In this document: in pieces, positions 1 to 16,390 of the stretch | How the letters are laid out: every line of letters begins with the position of its first letter | Position numbering within the stretch: the first letter of the stretch is position 1 | Assembly: GCF_040054535.1 (NCBI RefSeq) | Contig: NC_090789.1 | Coordinates: 5,200,697 to 5,264,696 of the forward strand | Origin: Antennarius striatus | Lineage: Eukaryota; Chordata; Actinopteri; Lophiiformes; Antennariidae | DNA length: 64,000 nt | Direction: 5' to 3' | The notes under the pieces: model-generated | What the model saw: only the letters and a program-made list of their open reading frames with translations | What the model was told of the DNA's origin: nothing | Database searches by the model: none | Made by a program: the position numbers and the translations under genes

Positions 1-523
1 GCTGTGGCTCTTCATCGCCCTCCTCAGGCAGCAGAGCATACTGCAGACCCGGAGCGGAGAAACAGTCTTTTGTAAAGTGACCTAAAACGAGGGATTTATT
101 AAAACTTCTGAACTTCTTTACTCTGGTTGCAAACATAGTTTATGGGATAAAAGCGTAAAAAAAAGTTTATACCTTTGCAACCACACTTTGAACATGTTGT
201 GTTGAGGACAGCCTCCAGTGTGATCCTGTTGCCTGTGTGATCCCTAAAGTTCCTACGTCGCCTTGCATCCTGCCTGCATTCACATACAGGAGATAAAACA
301 CACACAGTCGCTACACACAGAGCAACACAACTTTGACAAAGGAAGAGTGTAAGCACTCACTCTGCATTGACATTGTTCGGGTCCAAGTCCCGCCCCGTTC
401 CCTGATTGACAGCCTTCATTGAGAAGGACAATTTCACCTTGTCACCACGGATCTGACACACAGGGGCAGAGCCGCAGTCATGTCGTTGATTCATTCAAAT
501 AACACGACATAGTTAGTCTGTTA

Positions 524-573
<50 letters not shown>

Positions 574-1612
574 ATGAGATATTACCTCTCTCCCAATGAC
601 TTTAATCCACACCTGTTCTCCCACATCCACAATCTCAGAAGCATTCTCGACCCGTGTGGCGGACATCTCACTCACATGCACCAGCCCTTCACATGTCATG
701 GAAAAATTACAGGCAATCAATCTGAAGGAGAGCCGTAGGATTTTGTTGTCAATAAAATATAGACCTTTATTATGAAAAGACACAATTCAAGCTTTCAATT
801 AGTTCATTCATAAATTGGAAAAATCTAAAATCTCAACTTGTTGGGATGTAAAAGTGAAAAGTTTTTGAGTGGATGTTTTGAAACCACAGATGTGGATGAA
901 AACATGGCTTCTGAGCATCCATCCAAATGAACAAAATGGGGGGTAATGATGAGAAAGTATAATGTTTTCAAAAATCTTTGAACACCTCTCTTCAGTCACA
1001 TCTGTTGACATTTACTTGCCTACACTTAATGCTGTACAGTACTGTATTTGCTGCCAAGTCTGAATGCCTTTAAGTTCTGTAATTCAACTTTTCTTTTTTT
1101 GAAACTCTAATAATGCATTAGTTATGTGAACTATGGTACATTTTTAAGTTACAAATATTCTTAACTCCTTGATCGGTTTGAAATACTTCTGTTCAGTTCA
1201 ACTCTAAACTCAAGAATAAATCTACACTACCTCAGCAAGTAGTAATTAATATGTAGCCCTAGTTTCAGTATTTACAGATATAAGTGTTCCATTTCTTAAC
1301 AACCCTGCTCCAAACATCCACAGTGTCATTTCTCCATGTTAAAGTCATCCTGGATAACACAACTTTGTGCCAAATACATTCTTCTTGATGAATCAAAAAT
1401 AATGTTATATGTGTTGGTGACCGTCCAAACAATATGCATGTAAATAAGTAACTTTTAATACTTTTTAACCAACCTTCCTTCTTGTACCCTGGCAATCTGA
1501 CGAAGGCTCCATAGGTCTGCACAGACATCACCTCACCCTTGGCAATGCTGTACATCGGTGGCAGACCCTCCAGTCCAGCAGGCTCCTGTACTGGACCATC
1601 GCTGTCAGACAT
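1..1612 (-). CDS. zcchc17: zcchc17 (pNO40), S1-domain and CCHC zinc-knuckle protein, 5' part of the gene
   Basis: Minus strand. Coding exons are 1612-1474, 686-586, 452-361, 273-173 and 81-1, the last cut by the window edge; all junctions are GT-AG and in phase (about 171 codons visible). The start at 1612 follows an acceptor at 1630 and 18 nt of 5'UTR. The product begins MSDSDGPVQEP, then an S1 RNA-binding domain (about residues 17-90, with GEVMSVQTYGAFVRLPG and EIVDVGEQVWIKVIGRE), then NQGTGRDLDPNN. A zinc knuckle C-x2-C-x4-H-x4-C (CSKCGCKGHFTKDC) is split by the 173/81 junction. This is the domain order of vertebrate ZCCHC17, a nucleolar protein linked to the 60S ribosome and to RNA splicing. 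The basic Lys-rich tail of the family lies beyond the window. It is divergent from snrnp40, with which it shares a promoter. I am confident of the identity; exact splice sites are by inspection only. Confidence 0.93.
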
Positions 1613-2436
1613 TACCACAGTAAAGGTGGACTGCAGATATCCAGGAGTGAATCTAGAAGACAGATTATAACATAATAATTTCATTCAATAATTTCATTAT
1701 TTGTAGATTGATAAAACAGACACATTACCTTATTTAAGCTGACAATTTAAGATTGTATTAATGTAATCCAAAATCAGGTGTCTGGGGTATAATGTGACTG
1801 TACCGTTTACATTTAACTAAATGCATTTTATGTAGTTTTATATTTAATGTGTTCATATTTATTACAATAGTCACCCTCTTTTTAATGAAGGTTTTATTGT
1901 AGTACATCTACCAAAAAAGTTCGGTCCTTTCACTTGTAATTGAATAATAAAATGTTGGTGGGGAATAATTTGACGGCATGCATGGATTAAAGGTTGAGCA
2001 AAATTATTTACAATATTTAACTCTGCATTTACACGAGACGTTCAATCGCTCCTCGGATCAAAATTCTATTTCATTTTTACGATGATGCTGCTTCTGATGA
2101 ATTACTTAAATGTGAATAAAATACAGTTTGTATCAGTAAATGTATTTGAAAATTTTTTTAGAGAGTATGTTTAGCGGAAAATACTGTAAATCTTCGTTAT
2201 ATTAAAATACATACACTCTTGCTATTTGCTTTGCGTTTGAATCGTAGTAAGGCTAACGCTAGCTAGCATTGGCTTCATATTTGAAATGCGCAGTCATTTA
2301 TTTGCTTTGCCTTGTTAATCATATAAAGACGTGTAAATTGAATTACTGGATAGAATATAAACCCACGTCTATTAAAGAAAACTCTAGACAATGTACAATG
2401 CAATGCTAAAATAAGATAAATGATATAAAATATTAC

Positions 2437-2480
2437 CGTTCGTCGGAAAGCTAGTTCAATTTTACATCCGGTGCAAACGA
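2437..2480 (-). other. zcchc17: zcchc17 non-coding exon 1 (5'UTR)
   Basis: A good minus-strand donor (AACG|GTAATA) lies at 2437/2436, next to the bidirectional promoter and upstream of the coding exon acceptor at 1630. This is the expected place for a short untranslated first exon. The upstream limit (about 2480) is an estimate; there is no transcript evidence. The roughly 800-base intron between 1631 and 2436 is AT-rich and shows nothing else I recognise. Confidence 0.55.
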
Positions 2481-2685
2481 ATTGACAACAAGTCCTTCAA
2501 CCAATCACCGCTCTCGTTTTGCGTCTGACCAATCACACTCCTGCTAGTGAGCGGAAGTACTCCTTCACTCTTCTTCGTTGGTGGTTGTTAGCTCGACGTC
2601 TCTTCGCTGTAGACGTCCATTCATTTTTTTTGGTATATTATAGCAGTTTACTTTCTGTTTAACTCGTTTTGCCGATTCTTCCGGG
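2438..2685. promoter_or_regulatory. Bidirectional zcchc17/snrnp40 promoter
   Basis: Only about 250 bp separate the zcchc17 first exon from the snrnp40 start codon, and the two genes are transcribed away from each other. Seen here: two CCAAT boxes (CCAATCAC at about 2501 and 2530), ETS/GABP-like cores on both strands (GCGGAAGTA at about 2551; ACATCCGGT at about 2464) and no TATA box. A YY1-like ACATGGCGG at 2714-2722 lies just inside snrnp40 exon 1. This is a typical housekeeping bidirectional layout. Motif function is inference. Confidence 0.7.
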
Positions 2686-5600
2686 ATGATTGAACCGAAG
2701 AAGAGGGTGGCGGACATGGCGGTGGTGCCTACCGCCGTGAAGCGGCCCCGAACGGAGCTGGTGGCGGCAGTGCAGTCCCAACAACTCGTGGCCGCGGTAC
2801 GGAAAGTATCGTTAGTGTTAGGATGTGCAATACAACACAGTATACTGCAAAATACTCTGTTATTAAGTATGGAAGTGTTAAGTATATCATTGTTTAAGGT
2901 GTTCAAAAAGAGGGGCCGATTGCAAGTTAACATACAATTAAATGATAACGACATAGCGGCAACCAATCACCAGGAAATACATCCTTCCATTCATCGCATG
3001 TCAGTACTGTACTACATTTTGTCTGTTACTTGTTGATCGATATGTTTGCAGGGTTTCATAACAAGGACAGATTATTACTACTAGTCCTCAATGTAAAAGG
3101 AAGATGTTTTTCTATACCATGTGTGTATATATTTATTAATGCACACAATCAGACTACATTTGATACTCGGTGTGTTTTCTGTAGGGTCCACCACGCAGCT
3201 CCAGCCTGCAGGCTCCCATCATGCTCATGTCTGGTCATGAGGGTGAAGTCTACTGCTGCAAGTTTCACCCCAACGGAGCCACGCTGGCCTCCTCAGGATT
3301 CGACAGACTCATATGTATGACAAAAGTGGTGCAAATGCTCCTAGTTCACACTTACATCAATTGTATACTCCAAGGCAGTGAGACTAACGTGCACACCGTG
3401 TGTCTTTGCTGCAGTGATGTGGAATGTGTATGGAGATTGTGAGAATTTTGCCACTCTAAAGGGCCACAGTGGAGCAGTGATGGAGCTGCACTACAATACA
3501 GACGGCAGGTAAGAACAGTCTGAGATTAATAATAGTAGTCATAGGTGTTGATGGACAAACAATGATATAAACTATGAATGAAAAAATGAAGGGATATTGC
3601 CTGTGGAAACATTCCATGTCATTAATTGCTTTTTAACTTATTTGTTAAATTCATCAGTTTGAAAAATGTCTCTCAAAAAAGGATTGACCCGTTATGTACT
3701 TCCTCTGTGTTTCAGCTTGCTCTTTTCAGCTAGCACAGACAAAACCGTTGGTGTGTGGGACAGTGAAACTGGTGAGAGGATCAAGCGCCTGAAGGGCCAC
3801 ACTTCCTTTGTCAACACCTGCTACCCGGCTCGCAGAGGGCCCCAGCTCATCTGCACCGGCAGTGATGATGGGACGGTCAAGGCAAGGCTTCTAGTCACCA
3901 GTTATTTGGAGTCACGAATTCAAGTTTTAACCTCAACACTGTCATTGATCTCAATAATATGTTTAGGAAACAGCGTTTTATTGCGAAGAATGGAAAAAAT
4001 TTAAAGGTTAAATAAATGTTACATTGACACACCTAGAGATGTATCGTTCAAGCAGAAAAACATTTATACTACCCTGTACTCCTGTCATTTTTTCTAATCA
4101 ATTTCAATCATTGCAGGACAGCTTTTGGCTTCATTATGTTCATTTTTTCCCTTTTTTTATGTATTTATTCCTGTTTTAGCTGTGGGACATTCGCAAAAAA
4201 GGGGCAATTCACACTTTCCAGAACACCTACCAGGTGCTGGCTGTGACATTCAGTGACACCAGTGATCAGATCTTATCTGGAGGCATCGACAATGACATCA
4301 AGGTACTGAGCTTTAGAATGTAGAGAGAACTTCAAAATGAACATCACCACATACAGGAAAATAATCTTTAATCAAATAGTATGACATGATTTTATTATGA
4401 TGATCATTTCTAAGACATTGAAAAGGGTTTTCAGCAAAGGATCCATGTCGACAGTCATCTGCTGGGATACATAAATAAATAATAAGCATGATTGCAAATA
4501 TATCAGCATGGAACAAAAGTAGGTCAAAATTAATCAGGCCAGTCATTTGCTAATTTTCATATTTCTTCTGATTAAACACACATACACCCCCCCCTTTTTG
4601 TTTTTGACAAGTCATACCCTGGTAATAACATTCAAAAATACACTGATTATATGACTTGAGAGAAATGAGTGTTCTGGTCACCACTAACTTAAAGAAGTCA
4701 GAAATGTCTAAGAATTCCGTCTTTAGCAGGATAACATTTACAGTACTCAACAATGACTTTTTAAATTCATTTAGTTTTAGAGGTGAAAGAAACAAAGACA
4801 ATTACAGCATCATTAAATGTGTATTAATTTTTTTCTTGTAACAAAACATAATAAAATATAAATTTGATATATGACTATTTTATTGTACTTTTTAAAGAGG
4901 GAAATATAGTTACATTTACACTTGAAAGAAAGTCACAGTAAAAGAAACAATACTAGATCAAACTCTTGTTTTTGAGTTGTCCGTCTCTCACTGCTAGTTT
5001 TCCCCCTAAATTTCCCATTTTCAATAAAATGTATCCCCCCTTCTTATCCACTGAGCCACAGTTGTCACTGTAGAAGTATTTAAAAGACACTAAAGAGCTT
5101 CCAAAATAAGATTAAAGACAAACTGCAAACAGTGCTGTTACAGATTACAGTAATTGCTCTGGGTATTGAGCACCGCTGGAAGAAAGCGTGGCTCCAGCAG
5201 CTGGTGGGGGGCCATGAGTTCAGTCATTTACAATGAACTACATCTAAAAGAGTGTTATCAGATGCCACAGGCTGGTAGCTGCTAGTGCAACAAGATGCTT
5301 AAACTCATTGTTAGTGTGCTGTGAAGCTTCCTCCCCAGGTGCTGCTAATCCCTTCCCTTCTCCACCTCTTTCACTCTTGTGTTTTCCTGAAAATGTGTTG
5401 AAGAACTGCACTAGTGTCCTCATTCTGCTACCTGTCTCCTCCATAAACCTGAAGCAGTCTCCTTTGGGATTTGTGTGTTTATGTGTTGTAGGAACATCAG
5501 TTTTTCATTATTTCTTTTCCCTTGGTCTCCTACCTCATGACAGAAGCCTACTTTTTTGATACATCCTGTATTTCCCTTGGCGTAAACACTTTCATAAGCT

Positions 5601-8600
5601 GTCTTTTTATGTCCTGCAGGTGTGGGACCTGAGGCAGAATAAGCTGATCTACAATATGCACGGTCACGGTGACTCGGTAACTGGCCTCAGCTTGAGCTCT
5701 GAGGGTTCATACCTTCTCTCAAACTCCATGGACAACACAGGTAGGATGTTTGAGTGTATTCCACCTCTGAAACAACCTCCTCTCTGCTCATAACACTCAA
5801 TATTCTTTTATGTGTGTGTGTGTGTGTGTGTGTGTCTCTGCGTAGTGCGTATTTGGGATGTTCGGCCATTTGCGCCCAAGGAGAGATGTGTGAAGATTTT
5901 CCAGGGCAACGTTCACAACTTTGAAAAGGTAATAACCCTGAAACACCCCAGTTAGCGGCTGTGGCGCTACTTTCCGCTGCATGTCTGGTACCACTGACAG
6001 AAGTTGGCCTGCGTTGACAGCTTCCCAGTTAGGTCAGCATGTTGAATCAGCAGGGGGGGCAGGCGCTGAGAGAAACTCCTTTGACTCTAGAAAGTAAATG
6101 ACTAAAGTCAAGAGAGCGCACACAGAATGTTCCTCTCATTTTTCTGAAGTATTTCCAATTCATAAATATTTTCGCAACATGGCATTAGCAATGAGCAGAC
6201 TGGAGACAAACTGAACTTCTAGTGTGCACGAGTGCCTCAAAAATCTCTCCTAATTCTGAAGGTACTGTTATGTTCCGGAAACATCAAAAATTATTTATAT
6301 TTAAGCTCTGACTCCACAAAAAAACACTTCAAATGCTTGGTTGTGGTGGATTTTTTTTAATTTTCTGTAATTATAACATTTGTGATCAAACTTCAGTGCC
6401 TTTAGTCAACATCTTCGTCATGGCCTCCTCTGTTCTGACAGTAATGTTATAGACAATAGTAATGATTCATTTTAACACGTACAGTATTTATGACGGAAAA
6501 TGATATTTTTAGGTTCTTATTAGTGAAGCTGTCAGCGTTACCATTTTTGTAAAGATGTCTGTGGAGTTTTCAGTGTGTTCAGGTGCAGTTTTATTTTTTT
6601 CTGCCCCCCTGTTTTTACTGACATGTCTACGTAGTCTCATTAAACTTGAAGCAGTGTTTCTGCGTCGCATTGCTGATAACATCCATCATGAGGAATGGTT
6701 TGTTTTGGAAAACTAATGTCTCAGTAATTATACTTCCCACCTTGCAAACTCCTGGATCAGGAAATTATCTTTTTCCTAAAGATGCATCAAAACACTTGTT
6801 TCTCACCTGCAGTAAACTGCAGCCTGCGTCCTCATTCTGTTAATGACTCCATCTATAGCCCAACAGGAGTCATGCTGATGGTGCCGCACGCCTGTTGTCA
6901 TTACTCTCTGCTGTCTTCTCCAATAAAGATGTTCATCTTTCCCCTCATTACTGTAACAGTAGCTCTGGTGTAGAATGACTGTGTCACGTTGCTAATGCAG
7001 CTTCCAACATCTGTTCCTGTTTCTCAGAATTTGCTGAGATGCTCCTGGTCGACTGACGGCAGTAAAATTGCTGCAGGCTCGGCTGACAGGTGAGAGGCGC
7101 GCACATACACAAAGTGTTTTTTTCTTTTGTTCCTTAGTCTAAAAAAGTGCAATAAAATTGATTAGATCAAGAAATTAGTAACTGTATGATTTTACAGAAT
7201 ATTATGTCACTGTAGTCATATATGCCTCCTGCTAAATTAAGTCCCTGCTCCTGGCGTTTTGAGTCAGGTTTTTATCATCATATTATGTAAGTTATCAACA
7301 AAAATAAGTTTCTGTGGTGGATCCTGGTTTTTCTTCACCCAGATATAACATCTTACTTTTCACAGATACGTTAAATTAATCTGAATGACATTACCTCATT
7401 AGTGTTACTTACAAAACCTCCATTACTCTTAAGGATTGAGACCTTATTCCAGGATTAGATAGAAAAGTATGCATCACTCACCTGATCTCTAATTGCACAT
7501 TATTCCTGATTTTCTTAAAAAATAAAAACTGTAATATTTCTCAGTTTTCCATTGTTTCTCATCCAGACTGATAGCAGTGACTTACCTGCACTGTTTCCAC
7601 AGGTTTGTGTACATCTGGGACACCACGTCACGGAGGATCTTATACAAGCTGCCAGGCCACGCTGGCTCCGTCAACGAAGTGGCCTTCCACCCAGAGGAGC
7701 CGATAGGTGAGCCCAACAGCTGCTTTCATCCCAGACCACACGCTGTCATACGTGTCAGAAGACTTGTACAGACACACATTTAAGAAGTAGAGCAACAGGT
7801 TTGGGGTTTTTTAAATTGTGAAGGACGCGAGTCACCCCTAGCAGGGAGGGAAGGGTTTTCACATTTTTCTTTATTCTGTTTTTTGATCTGTCTCATTTTT
7901 TTTAATGTCTGTCAGTCTTCATGTTGCATCACGTCATTTTACCTGAAGCTCATGGCCAAGGATGTCTTCACAACACACTCCTTTTAATCTCTATAGACTG
8001 TGGTTTGATCCCCCTTTTGATACAAGGTCAGATGTGAATGCAAACCATGAATGCCTTCATCCCTATAGATGGGGTGATTTTGTGTTGATAAGGTGATCCA
8101 ATCCAACAATCTGGTCTCTCTGGTTATTGGTTTTTTTCTTCTGCTTTGTCATCTTGCACAGCGTTTCCTCTTTAGAAAGTGTTTATTATAAGAGCTTCTG
8201 CTGGTAGAGGCTTTCCGAGCACCTTGCCCAGACAGTTTCCAAAGCAATGATGCCAATACACTGCTGTCCCTTGTTAAATCGCTTGTCAACGCTTATAGAA
8301 ATCTACATCACACCACTCTCTTCCTGTGTCTCTTTCCTCATTGTCTTGATCCAACATCTGACAAACAAGCTGAGAGAAAGCTCTCATATGATACTTTTTT
8401 TTTTTTTTTAATCTTTGATTTCTGTTTAAGTAAAGGGAAAAAAGTTACTGAACCAAAGAGGAAACGCATCAAGATAATTCTCATCAACTGATCAGAAGAA
8501 ACAAACTAGACAGAGAGGACACATCAAAAATTTTAATCATCTTCTCTTTCTGTCCCTCTGCACAGTGCTGTCTGGTTCCAGCGACAAACGCCTCTACATG

Positions 8601-8615
8601 GGAGAAATTCAGTAG
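2686..8615 (+). CDS. snrnp40: snrnp40, U5 snRNP 40 kDa WD40-repeat protein
   Basis: Ten coding exons: 2686-2796, 3185-3314, 3415-3508, 3716-3881, 4180-4302, 5620-5740, 5846-5928, 7028-7089, 7603-7706, 8566-8615. They total 1,041 coding nt (347 aa; human about 357). The start MIEPKKR aligns with the human MIEQQKR start. After a short basic leader ending PRSSSLQAPIM come seven WD40 repeats forming a beta-propeller. Visible signatures include GHEGEVYCCKFHPNG, GHSGAVMELHYNTDG, STDKTVGVWD, GSDDGTVKLWD, GGIDNDIKVWD, NSMDNTVRIWD and SADRFVYIWD; the protein ends KRLYMGEIQ. The family is a scaffold subunit of the U5 snRNP in the spliceosome (with PRPF8, EFTUD2 and SNRNP200). The intron after 3881 uses a GC donor (AAG|GCAAGG) and the required frame confirms it; all others are GT-AG. 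Confidence 0.97.
4303..5619 (+). other. snrnp40 intron 5 (no gene seen)
   Basis: About 1.3 kb of AT-rich intron. I see no coding potential that matches a family, no RNA gene and no clear transposon. The short ORFs on either strand here carry no recognisable motif. Confidence 0.6.
5929..7027 (+). other. snrnp40 intron 7 (no gene seen)
   Basis: About 1.1 kb. It carries a short run of T-rich sequence and no recognisable element. The neighbouring introns 8 (7090-7602) and 9 (7707-8565) are likewise AT-rich and empty by eye. Confidence 0.5.
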
Positions 8616-8845
8616 GATATTGTATGAACTTGAATGTGTGTTTCCCGCTTTAGAAGGGGATGGACGGTGTTCAACGCTTAAGACGCAAGCTTTGTTCGTG
8701 TTATCGAAAAACAACCTCAGGATCTGTTCATCACGCTAAGTCACAACAGACTCCAGAATGACTTGTTTTGTTTTTTATAATCTGATTTTTTTTTTTTTTA
8801 AATAAACTTCTGTATTCTGTAATAAAGAACTTGTTTGATTATTTT
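8616..8845 (+). terminator. snrnp40: snrnp40 3'UTR and polyadenylation region
   Basis: After the TAG at 8613-8615 comes a short 3'UTR with a T-run and two polyadenylation hexamers, AATAAA at 8801-8806 and 8821-8826. A GT/T-rich downstream region follows. Cleavage near 8,840-8,850 is inferred. Confidence 0.75.
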
Positions 8846-9690
8846 GTGCTCATGATGCTTCCATGTTTTTATTCCCATGCTGACTTTAAAACAGGAAAAG
8901 TATTTGGGGAATTTAAATATATTCGACAGGAATCAGTTGAGCGAAACTCAATTAGCTTTTTTCAGTTATAATTAAAATTTTCAAACAACAAGAAAAAGCA
9001 AAACACATCTAAGTGAATCCGATCCTTCTTGTCTGAGAACCCAATGATTTGTATGAAAATAACTTGTCCTTTCCTCTTTAACACATGATTCTTTCCCTTT
9101 GTAATAAAAGAGGAGACATAATAAAAGCAGCTGCATCGAATAAACACCATAAATTTATACATTTTATACAGTAATGAGTGTAACCAAATCAAAATTAAAC
9201 CATAATCCAAAACTGCTTCCACAACAAGGCTGTTTTATTAATCTGTGGGGATGACGTAACCCGGTCCCTTTCATTAGCACGACACAATCTGAGTGATATT
9301 CTGTGTGGCGTGTAGAAACATGTTTAAATCTTTATTAAAACAATTTTCCTGATGTACTGGTGGTGTTTGGAACCATACATCACATGTTGGCACCTCCAGA
9401 TTTCTATTGTGGATAAAACCTCTTTGCCTTTTTGAATCACAACATAAATAATCATTTTTCCACTACTGAATATAGTAAGTGCTGATGTGAGGCTGGGCCG
9501 GGATAGCAGATGGATCTTGGGGCCTTTTTTTGGGGGGTTTTTGGGGATTTTGATCAACTCAAGGCAACTTATTTAAAGCTTAATTTCCTTTAATAATACT
9601 TCTTATATAATTATGATGATGATGACTGTGAGAGCACTTTTCATCCAACTGGATTTATGTGAACTCTGACCCTCGGTGAGGACCTGAGGT
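8846..9690. other. Intergenic, snrnp40 to nkain1
   Basis: AT-rich sequence with no coding match and no recognised repeat. Short minus-strand ORFs here (for example 8962-9222 and 9324-9557) have low-complexity, AT-driven composition and no motif, so I do not call them. Confidence 0.5.
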
Positions 9691-9699
9691 CACCACGGC

Positions 9700-10600
9700 T
9701 GGTCATTGTGTTCCCCTCCGCTGTAACGGGGGGCGGACGCGTCTCCGTCTCCTTCGCACTTCCGCAGAATCCACGCGGCTTCTCCTCGATGGGGGTCGCG
9801 GTGAGAGCCCCCACCCCCCTCATCTCTCTCCCTCTCTCTCTCTCTCTCTCCTTCTCCCCCCCCCCCCCCCTCGCTGCTCCTCCTGCGCCCTCCCCCGGCA
9901 GCGATTGTTGACAAAAGACCCACCGAGACGGAGCGAAGGAGCCCAGAACCCGGTCCTGGTGAGCAGATCCGTCCGGTTACTTGTGATCTTTGTCTGCGCG
10001 TTTCGAGGAGGGGGCGATCGGGCCGACGGGGAGGGGGTCGCGGACTCTCCGGTTCATAGAAAACCGAGAGTCACAACGAGCTGCTTTGTCTGCGAAGCCA
10101 AACATTAGCTGTAGTAACACTGCGGGGGTCGGTCCTTCCTCCTCCTCCTTCTCCTCCACCCTTACGCGCCCCCGTCCCTGAGTGATTCCGGATCATATGA
10201 TGACCATTTATTCCCGCAGCCTGGGGCGGGTTGTGACAGCTTTCTCTCTCTCTCTCTTTGTGTCTTTGTGTGTCCTCTTTCTGGAAGGTGTGGCCCGGGG
10301 AGGTGATTCGGTTGTTGGCGGTCGGACCGCAGCGGGCCGGCGCGGAGAGGACGCGCTCCACCCTCCCTCCTTCCACCGTCTCCTCCTCCTGAATCCACCG
10401 ACAAAAAAAACCAAAAACAAAACGATCGATCAGGATGGGTCGGTCATTGTGAGCGGAGCCATCCATTCGGCGGCGGGGTGGGTCAGTCCGGACGGGAATG
10501 GTGTTGATCTGAGACCTTACCAGGCAGTCTGGATCTGACCGGGGACTCGTCCTTCCCCCGGAGCCTCCGCGGCTCCAAGCCGCGTCCTGAGCCCTCCAAG
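9700..10600 (+). promoter_or_regulatory. nkain1: nkain1 promoter / GC-rich leader
   Basis: A CpG-rich block begins abruptly after AT-rich intergenic DNA. It holds a CT tract (about 9,826-9,851), a poly-C run (about 9,858-9,870) and many CpGs through to the ATG at 10,601. A sequence resembling a 5'UTR donor (CCTG|GTGAGC) sits at about 9959/9960, so a spliced leader is possible. No TATA box was recognised. Antisense ORFs in this block (up to 200 codons) are what GC-rich, stop-poor DNA produces by chance. Confidence 0.55.
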
Positions 10601-14767
<4,167 letters not shown>

Positions 14768-15094
14768 CTGTTGGCTGCGTCCCTTCAGACCGAACCCTGA
14801 TAGTGTCACTGTGGATGGAAAGAAGCGGTTGCCTTGAAAACACTCTGTGTCACAGTTATCCCCAAGAATGGACTTCCCCCACTTAGAGGCAAAGATGTGT
14901 GTGTGTCTCTCTGTGTGCGTGCATGTGTGCTTGTGTCTGAGGAGGAGAAATACAGCCCTGAATAGAATGTACAGACCTCAGGGAAGAACCAGCATGCCAG
15001 GAGGTGCGATGAGATGATGGAGGAGAGGTTGGGGAAATTTCTGTCAAACTACAGAAGACACACTTCACTTAACTGCCAGCTCACTACACTCCCA

Positions 15095-15156
<62 letters not shown>

Positions 15157-16390
15157 AGAGAGACTGTGTAACTAACAGGACTAGTGGGTGCTTTGTATCT
15201 GCACCCTGAACTGTAACCACTTGGTGTCCCTGTGAATTTATTTTGGGGGTTGCTCATGTGGGGGCGTGGGTGGGATCACATAATTTAAAAAAAAAAAGGC
15301 ACGACCCTGGCACGTACTTGTTGTTGCATTAAGATGTGACCATATTAAACCTGGACGGTCGTACGATTCCCATCCCCAAAGCCATCTTCCACTTCATTCA
15401 AGCTTTTTAGAGCAGCCCTGATCTGCTGAGGCGGCGAAACAGAGCTGGTGGAGGATGAGGGTCAGGCTAGCAATATTCTTCATGTTATTATTGACCTCAA
15501 TCAAAAATGCATTGATCTGCAATACTTCAGTTCCTGGAAGCATTTGTCTTTTTAAAAGAGTCATAAAATTACACTCGCTATATAATAAAAAGCCGAACTC
15601 TAGATTTAAGAATAATTAACTGATAATGAGGACTATTTCCAGCCATGCATGTGCTGTGCTAGTGAGTGTTTACAACAGTAGGAGGTGGGATTATCTCAAA
15701 ATAAACTACAGTGCCTGTGTTCATCATAGTGAGGGAACCTGCCATCCAAAAGTGTGGCTCTTTTTCTGCCTTTGTTTTTTTTATTTTTTTTTTATTTTGG
15801 ATAATTAGCCAGAACATGCTCGATCAGGCTGATTTACAGGATTAACTCATTGTTGGTTTTAGTCTAGTTTTGTTGCTAACATTAAAAATGGAAAACTTCA
15901 TTGGAATTTTTATTTGAAGTCCAGATCACTGCAAAAATCTAATTTACCAAGACAATTTGTTTTCAGGAAGAAAAACAACAACAACAACAAGCGTCTTCAC
16001 ATGCAATGCTGTTGACTAGGAATGCAAATGCATTTGGGCTCAGGCATTATGTACTTGGTTGGGGCAGAGGGTGGGGTGGGGGAGTGGGGTTACTGTGCAT
16101 GTAAATAACCAGCCAATGATTGTTTTGTTGGTTCCATTTAGAGAGGGGCGGGTTACATTAGGGGGGTTGGTTGGACTCGGCCAGAGGGGTTTACATCAAA
16201 ATTTTATATCATGCCCGTTTCTCTTCTCTCTTCCTGCACGCCCTCGTGTTACTCTCCTTTAACCTATCGGCAGCTAATTCTCCCTGTCATCTCTCTCCCC
16301 ACCTTTCTTCAGCTCTTTCAGTTATTTCCACAGGAGCACAGCAATACAGGAGACCTATGAGGAAAATGTGAACAAAAAATAAAACACACT
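14768..16390 (+). other. nkain1: nkain1 3'UTR (extent approximate)
   Basis: Non-coding sequence after the nkain1 stop, with a (TG)n array at 15,099-15,153. Possible polyadenylation hexamers occur at about 15,589 (AATAAA), 15,703 and 16,378. The true end cannot be fixed from sequence. No other gene was recognised. Confidence 0.45.
15099..15153. repeat. (TG)n microsatellite
   Basis: About 27 perfect TG units downstream of the nkain1 stop, probably within its 3'UTR. Confidence 0.97.

Noticed and set aside
16331..16382. Acceptor-like site with short in-frame tail as alternative last exon of nkain1
   Set aside because: The exon at 14,758 gives the conserved LYTAG ending and the human protein length; the alternative adds an unfamiliar tail.
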